This document shows positions 27,220-35,145 of a stretch of 64,000 bases of DNA, one piece after another. Every line of letters starts with the position of its first letter. Position 1 is the first letter of the stretch. The stretch is from assembly GCA_910584905.1 (NCBI GenBank), contig CAJUCQ010000023.1, forward strand, positions 35,107 to 99,106, written 5' to 3'. The notes under the pieces are model-generated. The model was not told the origin of the DNA, searched no databases, and saw nothing but the letters and a program-made list of their open reading frames with translations. The DNA comes from an uncultured Muribaculaceae bacterium. GTDB taxonomy: Bacteria > Bacteroidota > Bacteroidia > Bacteroidales > Muribaculaceae. The translations under genes were made by a program, and so were the position numbers.

Positions 27220-27704
27220 TCAGGAACGGTTCGCCCGAAGATGCCGCCGCAATGGCGGCCATATACAACCACTACGTCGAGACAAGCCCCGTCATCTTCT
27301 CGGAACAGACACTGTCGCCCGAGGAGATGAAAGCCAAAATCGAGCGACTGATTCCCGACGGGAAATTCCCCTTTCTCGTCTCCGAAGAAAACGGCATCGT
27401 GACAGGCTACTGCTACGCCCACCTCTGGCAACCCGACCCCGTCTACGCCCGCTCATGGGAAGTGACCATATACCTTGCGCCCGGAGCCGGAGGCAAAGGC
27501 ACGGGCACAGCCCTGCTCCAACGCCTCGTCGGCGAATGCCGCACCGGCGGGTGCCACACTCTCGTAAGCTTCATCACCCTCGGCAACAGGCCCTGCGAAC
27601 GCATTCACCAAAAAAACGGCTTCACCCTCGCAGGCATAGTGCGGCAGGCCGGATACAAATTCGGCGAATACCACAGCGACGCGATATATCAGCTCATTCT
27701 CTAA
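27216..27704 (+). CDS. GNAT N-acetyltransferase, phosphinothricin acetyltransferase-like
   Basis: A 162-aa acetyl-CoA-dependent transferase. RNGSPEDAAAMAAIYNHYVETSPVIFSE at the N-terminus and YLAPGAGGKGTGTALLQRL, the acetyl-CoA pyrophosphate loop (residues about 89-107), match the PAT/MnaT group, which acetylates amino acids such as methionine sulfone or phosphinothricin. The ATG overlaps the preceding stop codon by 4 bp, so it is translated in the same operon as the NagZ-AmiE fusion. Natural substrate unknown; in this context an amino compound released from the cell wall is possible. Confidence 0.85.
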   Translation: MIRNGSPEDAAAMAAIYNHYVETSPVIFSEQTLSPEEMKAKIERLIPDGKFPFLVSEENGIVTGYCYAHLWQPDPVYARSWEVTIYLAPGAGGKGTGTALLQRLVGECRTGGCHTLVSFITLGNRPCERIHQKNGFTLAGIVRQAGYKFGEYHSDAIYQLIL

Positions 27705-27768
27705 AACAATTCGCCGACTCCGAACGTATTAATAGTAACCCACACGTCAACTATAAACACGTTCAACT

Positions 27769-28011
27769 ATGACAGATTTCAGGCGAATACTCCGCATACT
27801 GCTTGTCATCGCCGCCACGGCAAGCGTCGCTTCATGCGGCACAATACGCACATACGGAGGCATCGAACACGACTACGAATACGACTTCGATGACCACCAT
27901 CACAAACACAAAAAACACCACAAACACCACAAACATAAAAAGCACAAAAAGCACCACCATCACCACCACGACGGCTTCTATGAACCCTGCGACGATGATG
28001 ACGACGACTGA
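27769..28011 (+). CDS. Small His/Lys-rich lipoprotein with poly-Asp tail
   Basis: An 80-aa lipoprotein of unknown function. The signal peptide ends VASC (Cys23). Residues 43-67 contain 16 His and 9 Lys with almost nothing else, ending in six consecutive His; the protein closes with PC and six Asp. Such a segment would bind Ni, Zn, Cu or Co ions and carries strong opposing charges. The codons are mainly cac/cat and aaa/aag, so the DNA looks repetitive but is coding. No promoter box is clear in the 64 bp before it. Confidence 0.8.
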   Translation: MTDFRRILRILLVIAATASVASCGTIRTYGGIEHDYEYDFDDHHHKHKKHHKHHKHKKHKKHHHHHHDGFYEPCDDDDDD

Positions 28012-28023
28012 CCGTCGAAAAAA

Positions 28024-28055
28024 TTTGGCATTTCGCAAATAATTACGTATTTTTG
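28024..28055 (+). promoter_or_regulatory. Promoter of the agmatine pathway genes
   Basis: TTTG at 28024-28027, exactly 20 bp, then TATTTTTG at 28048-28055: a full match to the Bacteroidetes -33/-7 consensus, 66 bp before the next start codon. Confidence 0.8.
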
Positions 28056-28120
28056 GCTCTGCATAGACCTTAATCCATCACCGACAATCCATCATCTTAC
28101 CCCGGTATCCGAAATTCATC

Positions 28121-28354
28121 ATGGAAGACCTGACAGAATATTTCATGCAAATCCTCAAGCAAAGCGGGAGCGTAGACATGGCCGAAGCCGACTTCAGGCA
28201 AAGTCTCATCGACAATCCCGACCTGCGACGACAATATAAAGACTACTGCCAAGAGACGGGCACAAGCGAAAAACGCGGATTCCGCGACTTCTGCGAAGAA
28301 TACGTATCAGAGAGCAACACCGTCTGGCAGCATCTCAGCGACTATGACGATTAA
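28121..28354 (+). CDS. Conserved small acidic protein upstream of agmatine deiminase
   Basis: A 77-aa cytosolic protein, no signal peptide, rich in Glu/Asp, with a central KRGFRDFCEEY. I recognise it only as a small conserved hypothetical in Bacteroidales. It follows a strong promoter by 66 bp and overlaps the agmatine deiminase start by 11 bp, so it is almost certainly translated and part of that operon. Confidence 0.78.
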   Translation: MEDLTEYFMQILKQSGSVDMAEADFRQSLIDNPDLRRQYKDYCQETGTSEKRGFRDFCEEYVSESNTVWQHLSDYDD

Positions 28355-29408
28355 CCCCTCGAAAGAAAAAAACATTTCAGGGCGACGCCTCCCCGCCGAA
28401 TGGGAGCCCGTAGAGGCCGTAATGACAGCTTGGCCTCATGACGACACCGACTGGAGCCACATGCTCCCCGAAGTCGAACAATGCTACACAGGGATGTGCA
28501 CGGCAATCGCCGCGCACACCCTGCTTATTGTCATCGGGCCTGAAAAAGCCCTCGGACGAGCCCGCGAATGCCTCAGCGCAATCCCCCCGGAGCGAGTGCG
28601 ATTCATTTGCGTGCCCACCAACGACACATGGGTACGCGACTACGGAGCAATAACCGTTGAAAGCGGCAACGGCACAAACATCCCCTGCGACTTCAAATTC
28701 AACGGTTGGGGACTGAAATTCGCCGCCGACCGCGACAACCTCGCCACTTCCCGACTCGGAATCTTCAAAACAGCCCCCGAAAACCACCTCAGCTTCGTCC
28801 TCGAAGGAGGCTCGATTGAATCCGACGGACAAGGCACGCTCCTGACCACCGCCGAATGCCTCCTCTCCCCGAACCGCAACGGCGGCATGACCCGAGAGCA
28901 GATTGAAGAATACCTCACACGGGCATTCAATCTGAGCCACATACTGTGGCTCGGCAACGGCGCCCTCGAAGGCGACGACACCGACAGCCACATCGACACC
29001 CTCGCGCGCCTCGCCCCTCCCGGCGACGTAATATTCCACACCGGATGCAGCGACCCCGCCGACTCCCACTACGACTCCCTGCAGGCCATGAGCCGCGAAC
29101 TCCGCGAACTCCGCACCGCCGACGGCCGCCCATTCAACCTCATCGAGCTCCCGCTCCCCGACCCCGTCTACGACCCCGAAGACGGCAGCCGCCTCCCGGC
29201 GACTTACGCAAACTTCCTGATTGTAAACGACGCCGTCCTCATGCCCGTCTACAACCAGCCCCTCAAAGACCGTCAGGCAATCGACACGATAGCCGTAGCC
29301 ATGCCCGGCTACAAAATCGAAACCGTCGACTGCCGCGCACTCGTGCGACAGCACGGCTCGCTACACTGCGCAACAATGCAATTCCCGAAAAACACCCTTA
29401 AGCTATGA
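28344..29408 (+). CDS. aguA: Agmatine deiminase
   Basis: A 354-aa enzyme hydrolysing agmatine to N-carbamoylputrescine and ammonia. The guanidine-modifying fold shows MTAWPHDDTDWSHML, NDTWVRDYGAI, LEGGSIESDG and the catalytic Cys342 in GSLHCATMQ (most family members have a GNIHCITQQ-like motif). The gene is followed with a 4-bp overlap by the enzyme for the next step, which supports the assignment over arginine deiminase relatives. Confidence 0.93.
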   Translation: MTINPSKEKNISGRRLPAEWEPVEAVMTAWPHDDTDWSHMLPEVEQCYTGMCTAIAAHTLLIVIGPEKALGRARECLSAIPPERVRFICVPTNDTWVRDYGAITVESGNGTNIPCDFKFNGWGLKFAADRDNLATSRLGIFKTAPENHLSFVLEGGSIESDGQGTLLTTAECLLSPNRNGGMTREQIEEYLTRAFNLSHILWLGNGALEGDDTDSHIDTLARLAPPGDVIFHTGCSDPADSHYDSLQAMSRELRELRTADGRPFNLIELPLPDPVYDPEDGSRLPATYANFLIVNDAVLMPVYNQPLKDRQAIDTIAVAMPGYKIETVDCRALVRQHGSLHCATMQFPKNTLKL

Positions 29409-30313
29409 CACAACCGACCGAACAACGCCGCTATCTCTACGCCGGCGTAGTCCAGCAACACAACACAGGCAAAATCGACTACAACCGCCGCCGTCTTTGC
29501 GAAAAGGTGCGCTCGCTCGCCGCAAAAGGCGCCCGGCTCGTTGTACTTCAGGAACTCCACGACTCGCTCTACTTCTGCCAGACCGAAAACGTCGGCAACT
29601 GCGACCTCGCCGTCGACATCCCCGGCGAAGTCACCGAAATCTACTCTTCGCTGGCCCGCGAATGCGGCATCGTGCTTGTGACGAGCATATTCGAGCGACG
29701 CGCACCCGGACTCTACCACAACACCGCCCTCGTATTCGAAAAAGACGGAAGCCTCGCAGGCAAATACCGCAAGATGCACATCCCCGACGACCCGGCCTAT
29801 TACGAAAAATTCTACTTCACCCCCGGCGACCTCGGATTCGAACCCGTCGACACCTCCGAGGGGCGTCTCGGAGTGCTCGTCTGCTGGGACCAGTGGTACC
29901 CCGAAGCCGCCCGCCTTATGGCCCTCGCCGGAGCCGAAATACTCATTTACCCCACAGCCATCGGATGGGAAAGTTCCGACTCTCCCGACGAAAAAGAGCG
30001 TCAGCGCGAAGCATGGATTACCGTCCAGCGCGGCCACGCCGTGGCAAACGGCCTGCCGCTCATAGCCGTAAACCGCGTGGGCCACGAACCCGACCCGTCG
30101 GGGCAGACCCGCGGCATAGACTTCTGGGGCTCGACATTCGTCTGCGGCCCGCAGGGCGAATTCCTCTACGGCCCCGCCTCAACGTCCGACGAGACCGAAG
30201 CCATTGTCAAAATCGACCTCAGCCGCTCGGAAGAAGTGCGCCGCTGGTGGCCCTTCCTCCGCGACCGCCGCATCGACGCTTACGGCGACCTGACTCTCCG
30301 ATTCCGCAAATAA
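29405..30313 (+). CDS. aguB: N-carbamoylputrescine amidase
   Basis: A 302-aa nitrilase-superfamily enzyme converting N-carbamoylputrescine to putrescine. The Glu-Lys-Cys triad sits in LQELHDSLYF, YRKMHIPDD and LVCWDQWYPEAARL; the last segment is diagnostic for AguB. The ATG overlaps the aguA stop (ATGA). Together the pair makes putrescine from agmatine; arginine decarboxylase is not in the window. Confidence 0.94.
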   Translation: MTQPTEQRRYLYAGVVQQHNTGKIDYNRRRLCEKVRSLAAKGARLVVLQELHDSLYFCQTENVGNCDLAVDIPGEVTEIYSSLARECGIVLVTSIFERRAPGLYHNTALVFEKDGSLAGKYRKMHIPDDPAYYEKFYFTPGDLGFEPVDTSEGRLGVLVCWDQWYPEAARLMALAGAEILIYPTAIGWESSDSPDEKERQREAWITVQRGHAVANGLPLIAVNRVGHEPDPSGQTRGIDFWGSTFVCGPQGEFLYGPASTSDETEAIVKIDLSRSEEVRRWWPFLRDRRIDAYGDLTLRFRK

Positions 30314-30384
30314 GCGCGTTTGATAATCATTGTTAAACGTCCCGCCGCGCACAGACCGCAGACCCGAATCCGAAAAATTATCCG

Positions 30385-30392
30385 TATCTTTG
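30385..30392 (+). promoter_or_regulatory. -7 promoter box TATCTTTG very close to a start codon
   Basis: Exact TAnnTTTG match whose last base is 7 bp before the ATG at 30399, so the mRNA leader would be a few nt at most. Confidence 0.6.
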
Positions 30393-30398
30393 CAAATT

Positions 30399-32612
30399 AT
30401 GGGAAACAGCGTTCTTGACATCTCGGGATTGAACCCGCGCCAGCGCGAGGCCGTCGAGGCCACCGAAGGGCGCGTACGCATCGTCGCCGGTGCCGGGTCA
30501 GGAAAGACCCGCGTGCTCGCCACGCGCTACGCTTTTCTCGTCGAGGACATAGGCGTGGACCCCGCCAACATCCTCTGCATGACCTTCACAAACAAGGCCG
30601 CGCAGGAAATGAAGACACGCATCGGAAGCCTCCTGTCAGACACAGCCCGTGTCAACGACATGGTGTGCACAATCCACGGATTCTGCGTCAAGCTCTTGCG
30701 CCGCGAAATCCACCGCATCGGCTTCCCCAAAAACTTCAATATCGTCGACGAAGAAGACGCCAAGACCTTCGCCCGTCAGGTAATGGACAGCCTCGGAATC
30801 GACCGCAAGACTCTCACCGCAAAGCAATTCCTGACACACGTCACCGCCACAAAAAGCGCCCTCGGACACGGAGCATATATCCCCATGCTCATGCCGGGAG
30901 GAATCGACAGCCTGACACCGGAATTTCAGGAAAAACACCGCGCATTCACAGCCTACCTGCGCGCTCAAATGAAATTTCTCGCACTTGACTTCGACGACCT
31001 CGTCTACGCCACGCTCTACATCCTCGAAAACTTCGAAGACGCCCGGGAATACTGGCAGAGCGAGCTGGACTACATTCAGGTCGACGAGGTTCAGGACTGC
31101 AACGCCTGCGACTGGGAGATAATCAACACCCTGAGCGCGAGGTCGGAAAACCTCTTCATCGTCGGCGACCCCGATCAGGCCATCTACGAGTGGCGTGGCG
31201 CCAAACCCGACTACTTCATGGACTTCCCGGCCGACCGCACCATCGTCCTCGACGAAAACTACCGCTCGACCCCCAATATCCTCGACGTGGCCAACAGCGT
31301 CATCGGCCACAACCGCAACCGCATCCCCAAAAACCTGCACACACACAAAAGCCCCTCGGGGCGTGTGCTCCATCTCCACGCTGCATCCGAGCCGGAAGAG
31401 GCCGAATGGGTGGCCGCCCGCATCCGCAGCCTCGCCGAAAAAGGCGAGCCCTACAGCGGAATAGCCATCCTCTACCGCGCCGCCCACCTCTCGCGGGTAT
31501 TCGAGCAGGCCCTAATCAAAGCCGAAATCCCCTATGCGGTCTGGGGAGGCGTGCGATTCTTCGAACGAAAAGAAATCAAAGACGCCCTCGCCTACCTGCG
31601 TCTGGCAGCCAATCCGGCCGATGACATCGCCTTCGAGCGCATCATCAACACTCCCTCGCGGCGCTTCGGCGAAACGAGCCTCAAGCGCCTCAAAGCCGTT
31701 GCCGAGACCACGGGCAAGCCCCTGCTCGCAATGCTGGTCGAAAACATCGACAACAAGGAATTCGCGCGCACCGGCGCCGCCGATTTCACCTACCTCATCG
31801 AGAAATACCACACTCTCAGCCGCGAAGAAGGCGTGCGCGTGAGCGACATTCTCGAAGGTCTCCTCGCCGACAGCGGCCTCAAGGAAGCCATACGCACCGA
31901 CGTCGACGAAGACCGCCTTCAGAATATCAACGAACTGCTCGGCTCGGTCAAACTCTACGAACAGACCCACGCCGACGACCTACCGCCCGTCGACGCCGAC
32001 GGCGAAGTCACGCTGAGCGCGCTCGACCTCTACCTTCAGGACGTGGCTCTCTACACCAACGCCGACTACCGCAAGGACAGCCACTGCGTGCGGCTCATGA
32101 CCATCCATCAGGCCAAAGGGCTTGAATTTCCCTACGTCTTTGTCGTGGGGCTCACGGAAGGAATATTCCCCAGCCACCGCAGCATTCGCGAGCGCAAGCT
32201 CAAAGGCCTTGAAGAAGAGCGCAGGCTGATGTACGTGGCCGTGACGCGCGGCGAGAAAGCCGTGGTCCTCACCGAAAGCGAGGGCTACGACTTCAATTCC
32301 GGCCAATCGAAATACCCCTCGCGCTTTCTCACCGAAATCAGCGAAGGACTTGTCGAGGTCGAAGGCGACATCGACGAAACTCTCCTCAAGGGCACGGCAA
32401 AGCTCGTGCGCCGCCTCGACAGCGAAATTCTCGCCGAGGACTTCCTTGACGAAAGCGACGAATTCGCCCCCGGCACGCAGGTGCTCCACAACCGCTTCGG
32501 CCGCGGCACCGTCGTCGAGAACAATCCCGTCCGGGGTTCGGCGCGCGTCGATTTCGGCTCGCGCACCGTCAATCTCCGCTATGCCGTTCTCACCCCCGTT
32601 CCACACAAATAA
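30399..32612 (+). CDS. UvrD/PcrA-type ATP-dependent DNA helicase (first of two)
   Basis: A 737-aa superfamily 1A 3'-5' helicase for DNA repair. Motif I is AGAGSGKTR (about residues 32-40), motif II reads VDEVQDCN (usually DEYQDTN), motif III GDPDQAIYEWRGA, motif V/VI TIHQAKGLEF and RRLMYVAVTRG. The last 50 residues are a Tudor-like domain (LHNRFGRGTV) like the RNA-polymerase-binding C-terminus of PcrA. The ATG at 30399 lies right after a promoter box; the longer in-frame start at 30330 would precede the transcript. Confidence 0.92.
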   Translation: MGNSVLDISGLNPRQREAVEATEGRVRIVAGAGSGKTRVLATRYAFLVEDIGVDPANILCMTFTNKAAQEMKTRIGSLLSDTARVNDMVCTIHGFCVKLLRREIHRIGFPKNFNIVDEEDAKTFARQVMDSLGIDRKTLTAKQFLTHVTATKSALGHGAYIPMLMPGGIDSLTPEFQEKHRAFTAYLRAQMKFLALDFDDLVYATLYILENFEDAREYWQSELDYIQVDEVQDCNACDWEIINTLSARSENLFIVGDPDQAIYEWRGAKPDYFMDFPADRTIVLDENYRSTPNILDVANSVIGHNRNRIPKNLHTHKSPSGRVLHLHAASEPEEAEWVAARIRSLAEKGEPYSGIAILYRAAHLSRVFEQALIKAEIPYAVWGGVRFFERKEIKDALAYLRLAANPADDIAFERIINTPSRRFGETSLKRLKAVAETTGKPLLAMLVENIDNKEFARTGAADFTYLIEKYHTLSREEGVRVSDILEGLLADSGLKEAIRTDVDEDRLQNINELLGSVKLYEQTHADDLPPVDADGEVTLSALDLYLQDVALYTNADYRKDSHCVRLMTIHQAKGLEFPYVFVVGLTEGIFPSHRSIRERKLKGLEEERRLMYVAVTRGEKAVVLTESEGYDFNSGQSKYPSRFLTEISEGLVEVEGDIDETLLKGTAKLVRRLDSEILAEDFLDESDEFAPGTQVLHNRFGRGTVVENNPVRGSARVDFGSRTVNLRYAVLTPVPHK

Positions 32613-32626
32613 CCCACTCACCTGCA

Positions 32627-32809
32627 ATGTATATCCCTGAAGACCCGGCCATGCTCCTGAGCATGATCAACATGAAACTCCGCGACGGCGGCTACGCGTC
32701 GTTCGACGACCTGTGCCGCGCCCTTGACCTCGACGGCGAGGCGATAAAGGCGCGTCTTGCCGAAGCCGGATTCGAATATATGCCCGCACCCGTCAACCAA
32801 TTCCGTTAA
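32627..32809 (+). CDS. DUF4250 small protein
   Basis: A 60-aa protein matching DUF4250: IPEDPAMLLSMINMKLRD followed by a short helical segment and an NQF near the end. Function unknown. Its stop codon overlaps the start of the second helicase (TAATG), and it follows the first helicase by 14 bp, so it is sandwiched within one operon. Confidence 0.82.
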   Translation: MYIPEDPAMLLSMINMKLRDGGYASFDDLCRALDLDGEAIKARLAEAGFEYMPAPVNQFR

Positions 32810-35124
32810 TGACCGAATCCGATTACCTCAGCAGGCTGAATCCGGCACAGCGCGCGGCCGTCGAATACTGCGACGGCCCGGAGCTTGTCATCGCCGGGGC
32901 CGGGTCGGGCAAGACGCGCGTGCTCACCTACAAAATCGTGCATCTTCTGCACTGCGGCCACCGCCCGCGACGCATCATGGCCCTGACCTTCACCAACAAG
33001 GCCGCCCGCGAGATGCGCGAGCGCATCATGGCCCTGACGGGCGAAGAGACAGCCTCGCGGCTGTGGATGGGGACGTTCCACTCCATTTTTTCGCGCATCC
33101 TGCGAATGCACGCCGAGAAGCTGGGGTTCAAGAGCAACTTCACCATCTACGACTCGGCCGACTCGAAGTCGCTGATAAAGTCGATAATCAAAGAGCTGAA
33201 TCTCGACGACAAGCTCTATCGTCCGGGGGCTGTCGCGGCTGACATATCCAAGGCCAAAAACGCCCTCTACTCCGCCGACGACTACGAGCGCGACGCCGAG
33301 CTGATGCAGGCCGCGCGCGACGCCCGGCGCCCCCGCACGGCCGAGATATACCGCATCTACGCCACACGCTGCCGCATCGCCGGGGCGATGGACTTCGACG
33401 ACCTGCTGTATTACACGAACGTGCTTCTCCGCGACTGTCCCGACGTGCGGGAAGAGCTTCAGGAGTATTTCTCCTACATCCTCGTCGACGAGTATCAGGA
33501 CACAAACTTCGCCCAGCACCTGATTATCTCGCAACTTTGCTCGAAACATAAGCGGCTGTGTGTCGTGGGCGACGATGCCCAGAGCATCTACTCGTTCCGC
33601 GGGGCCAATATCCGCAATATTCTGACCTTGCGCAAAAGCTTCCCCGAGCTTCAGACCTTCAAGCTTGAGGAAAACTACCGCTCGACGCGCAATATCATCG
33701 GGGCGGCCAATTCGCTGATAGCCCACAACCGGATGCAGATTCCCAAAGAGGTTTTTTCCAACAATGCCGAGGGGGACCGAATCGAGGTGAACAAGGCCTA
33801 CAACGATTACGAGGAGGCTTATACGCTTGCGTCCCGGATACGCAGCATCCAGATGAGAAGCCACGACGCTCTTTCGGAATTTGCGGTGCTTTATCGAACG
33901 AACGCGCAGAGCCGTGTGCTTGAGGAGGCGCTTCGGACGCGCAATATCCCTTACAGAATCTACGGCGGCGTGTCGTTCTACCAGCGCGCCGAGGTTAAAG
34001 ACGCGCTAAGTTTCTTCCGTCTTGCCGTAAACCCCGATGATGACGAGGCCTTGCGCCGCGTCATCAACAAGCCCGCCCGCGGCATCGGCGACACGACCAT
34101 GAAGAAAGTTGTGTCAGCGGCCATCGCCGCCGGGGTAAGCCTTTGGGCGGTAGTATCCGACCCTGCGGGCATGAAGCTTGACGTCAACAAGGGCACAGCC
34201 AAGAAGCTCATTGCCTTTGCGGATATGATCGACGAGTTCAACGGGCTTGACGAGCGCGGGACCAAAGCACCCGAGCTTGCCCGCGAAATCATAGGCAAGA
34301 CGGGGCTGCTTCAGGTGCTTCTGAGCGACAAAACCCCCGAAAGCATATCGAAAAAAGACAATATCCTCGAGCTTGTCAAGGCGGTCGACGATTTCGCGTC
34401 GGCCCGCGTCGAACAGGCTGGCGAAGACGCCCGCACGGGTCTCGGCGATTTTCTGGCCGAGGTGTCGCTTCTGACGGATCAGGATGAAGACAAGGGCAAC
34501 GATGAGAAGGTGACGCTCATGACCATCCACGCGGCCAAGGGCCTCGAATTCGCAAATGTGTTTATCGTCGGGGCCGAGGAGGAGCTTCTGCCGTCGGGGA
34601 TGAGCATGGGTTCGCCCGAAGAAATTGAGGAAGAGCGGCGCCTGATGTACGTGGCTCTTACGCGAGCCAAAGAGCGCTGCGTCGTGAGCTATGCGTCTCA
34701 GCGGATGCTCAACGGCCAAACCCGCCAGTGCGCGCCCTCCCGCTTCCTTCATGAGATTGACGGACGCTTTCTGCGGATGACGGGCGGTTCTTTGGAGGGC
34801 GGTTTCCGCCGGGGGCAGACTCCGTCGCCCCGGACTCCGTCAACCACACCGGTAAGGCCTCAGGCCGCGCCTGCGCCCCGGACTCCGAAACCCGATTTCC
34901 GTCCGCTAAGCTCGGCACCCGCTCCGGCTCCGGCCAGCGGGAGCGACATCTATCACGGCGCATCCGAACTTAGCGAGGGGATGAAAATCCGCCATCCGCG
35001 CTTTCTTACCGGGACAATCGAGCGCATCGACACCTCGAGTCCCGACACGCGCATCGAGGTAAGCTTCGACGACGGCGTGCGGCGGACCCTGCTCCTGAAA
35101 TTCGCACGTTTCACCATTTTGTGA
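32809..35124 (+). CDS. UvrD/PcrA-type ATP-dependent DNA helicase (second of two)
   Basis: A 771-aa superfamily 1A helicase with textbook motifs: AGAGSGKTRVL (motif I, about residues 28-38), FTNKAAREM, VDEYQDTN (motif II), GDDAQSIYSFRGA (III), and TIHAAKGLEF and RRLMYVALTRAK (V, VI). A Pro/Ala-rich linker (about 660-710) precedes a C-terminal Tudor-like domain (IRHPRFLTGTIE). It is nearer to canonical PcrA than the first copy. Base composition on the coding strand shifts from C/A-rich to G/T-rich around this gene. Confidence 0.94.
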   Translation: MTESDYLSRLNPAQRAAVEYCDGPELVIAGAGSGKTRVLTYKIVHLLHCGHRPRRIMALTFTNKAAREMRERIMALTGEETASRLWMGTFHSIFSRILRMHAEKLGFKSNFTIYDSADSKSLIKSIIKELNLDDKLYRPGAVAADISKAKNALYSADDYERDAELMQAARDARRPRTAEIYRIYATRCRIAGAMDFDDLLYYTNVLLRDCPDVREELQEYFSYILVDEYQDTNFAQHLIISQLCSKHKRLCVVGDDAQSIYSFRGANIRNILTLRKSFPELQTFKLEENYRSTRNIIGAANSLIAHNRMQIPKEVFSNNAEGDRIEVNKAYNDYEEAYTLASRIRSIQMRSHDALSEFAVLYRTNAQSRVLEEALRTRNIPYRIYGGVSFYQRAEVKDALSFFRLAVNPDDDEALRRVINKPARGIGDTTMKKVVSAAIAAGVSLWAVVSDPAGMKLDVNKGTAKKLIAFADMIDEFNGLDERGTKAPELAREIIGKTGLLQVLLSDKTPESISKKDNILELVKAVDDFASARVEQAGEDARTGLGDFLAEVSLLTDQDEDKGNDEKVTLMTIHAAKGLEFANVFIVGAEEELLPSGMSMGSPEEIEEERRLMYVALTRAKERCVVSYASQRMLNGQTRQCAPSRFLHEIDGRFLRMTGGSLEGGFRRGQTPSPRTPSTTPVRPQAAPAPRTPKPDFRPLSSAPAPAPASGSDIYHGASELSEGMKIRHPRFLTGTIERIDTSSPDTRIEVSFDDGVRRTLLLKFARFTIL

Positions 35125-35145
35125 CCTCTAAAAACCTACAAATAA

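Noticed and set aside
27890..27975. CRISPR-like or satellite repeat of cac/aaa triplets
   Set aside because: The repetition is explained by a His/Lys-rich coding segment in a lipoprotein frame with a proper signal peptide.
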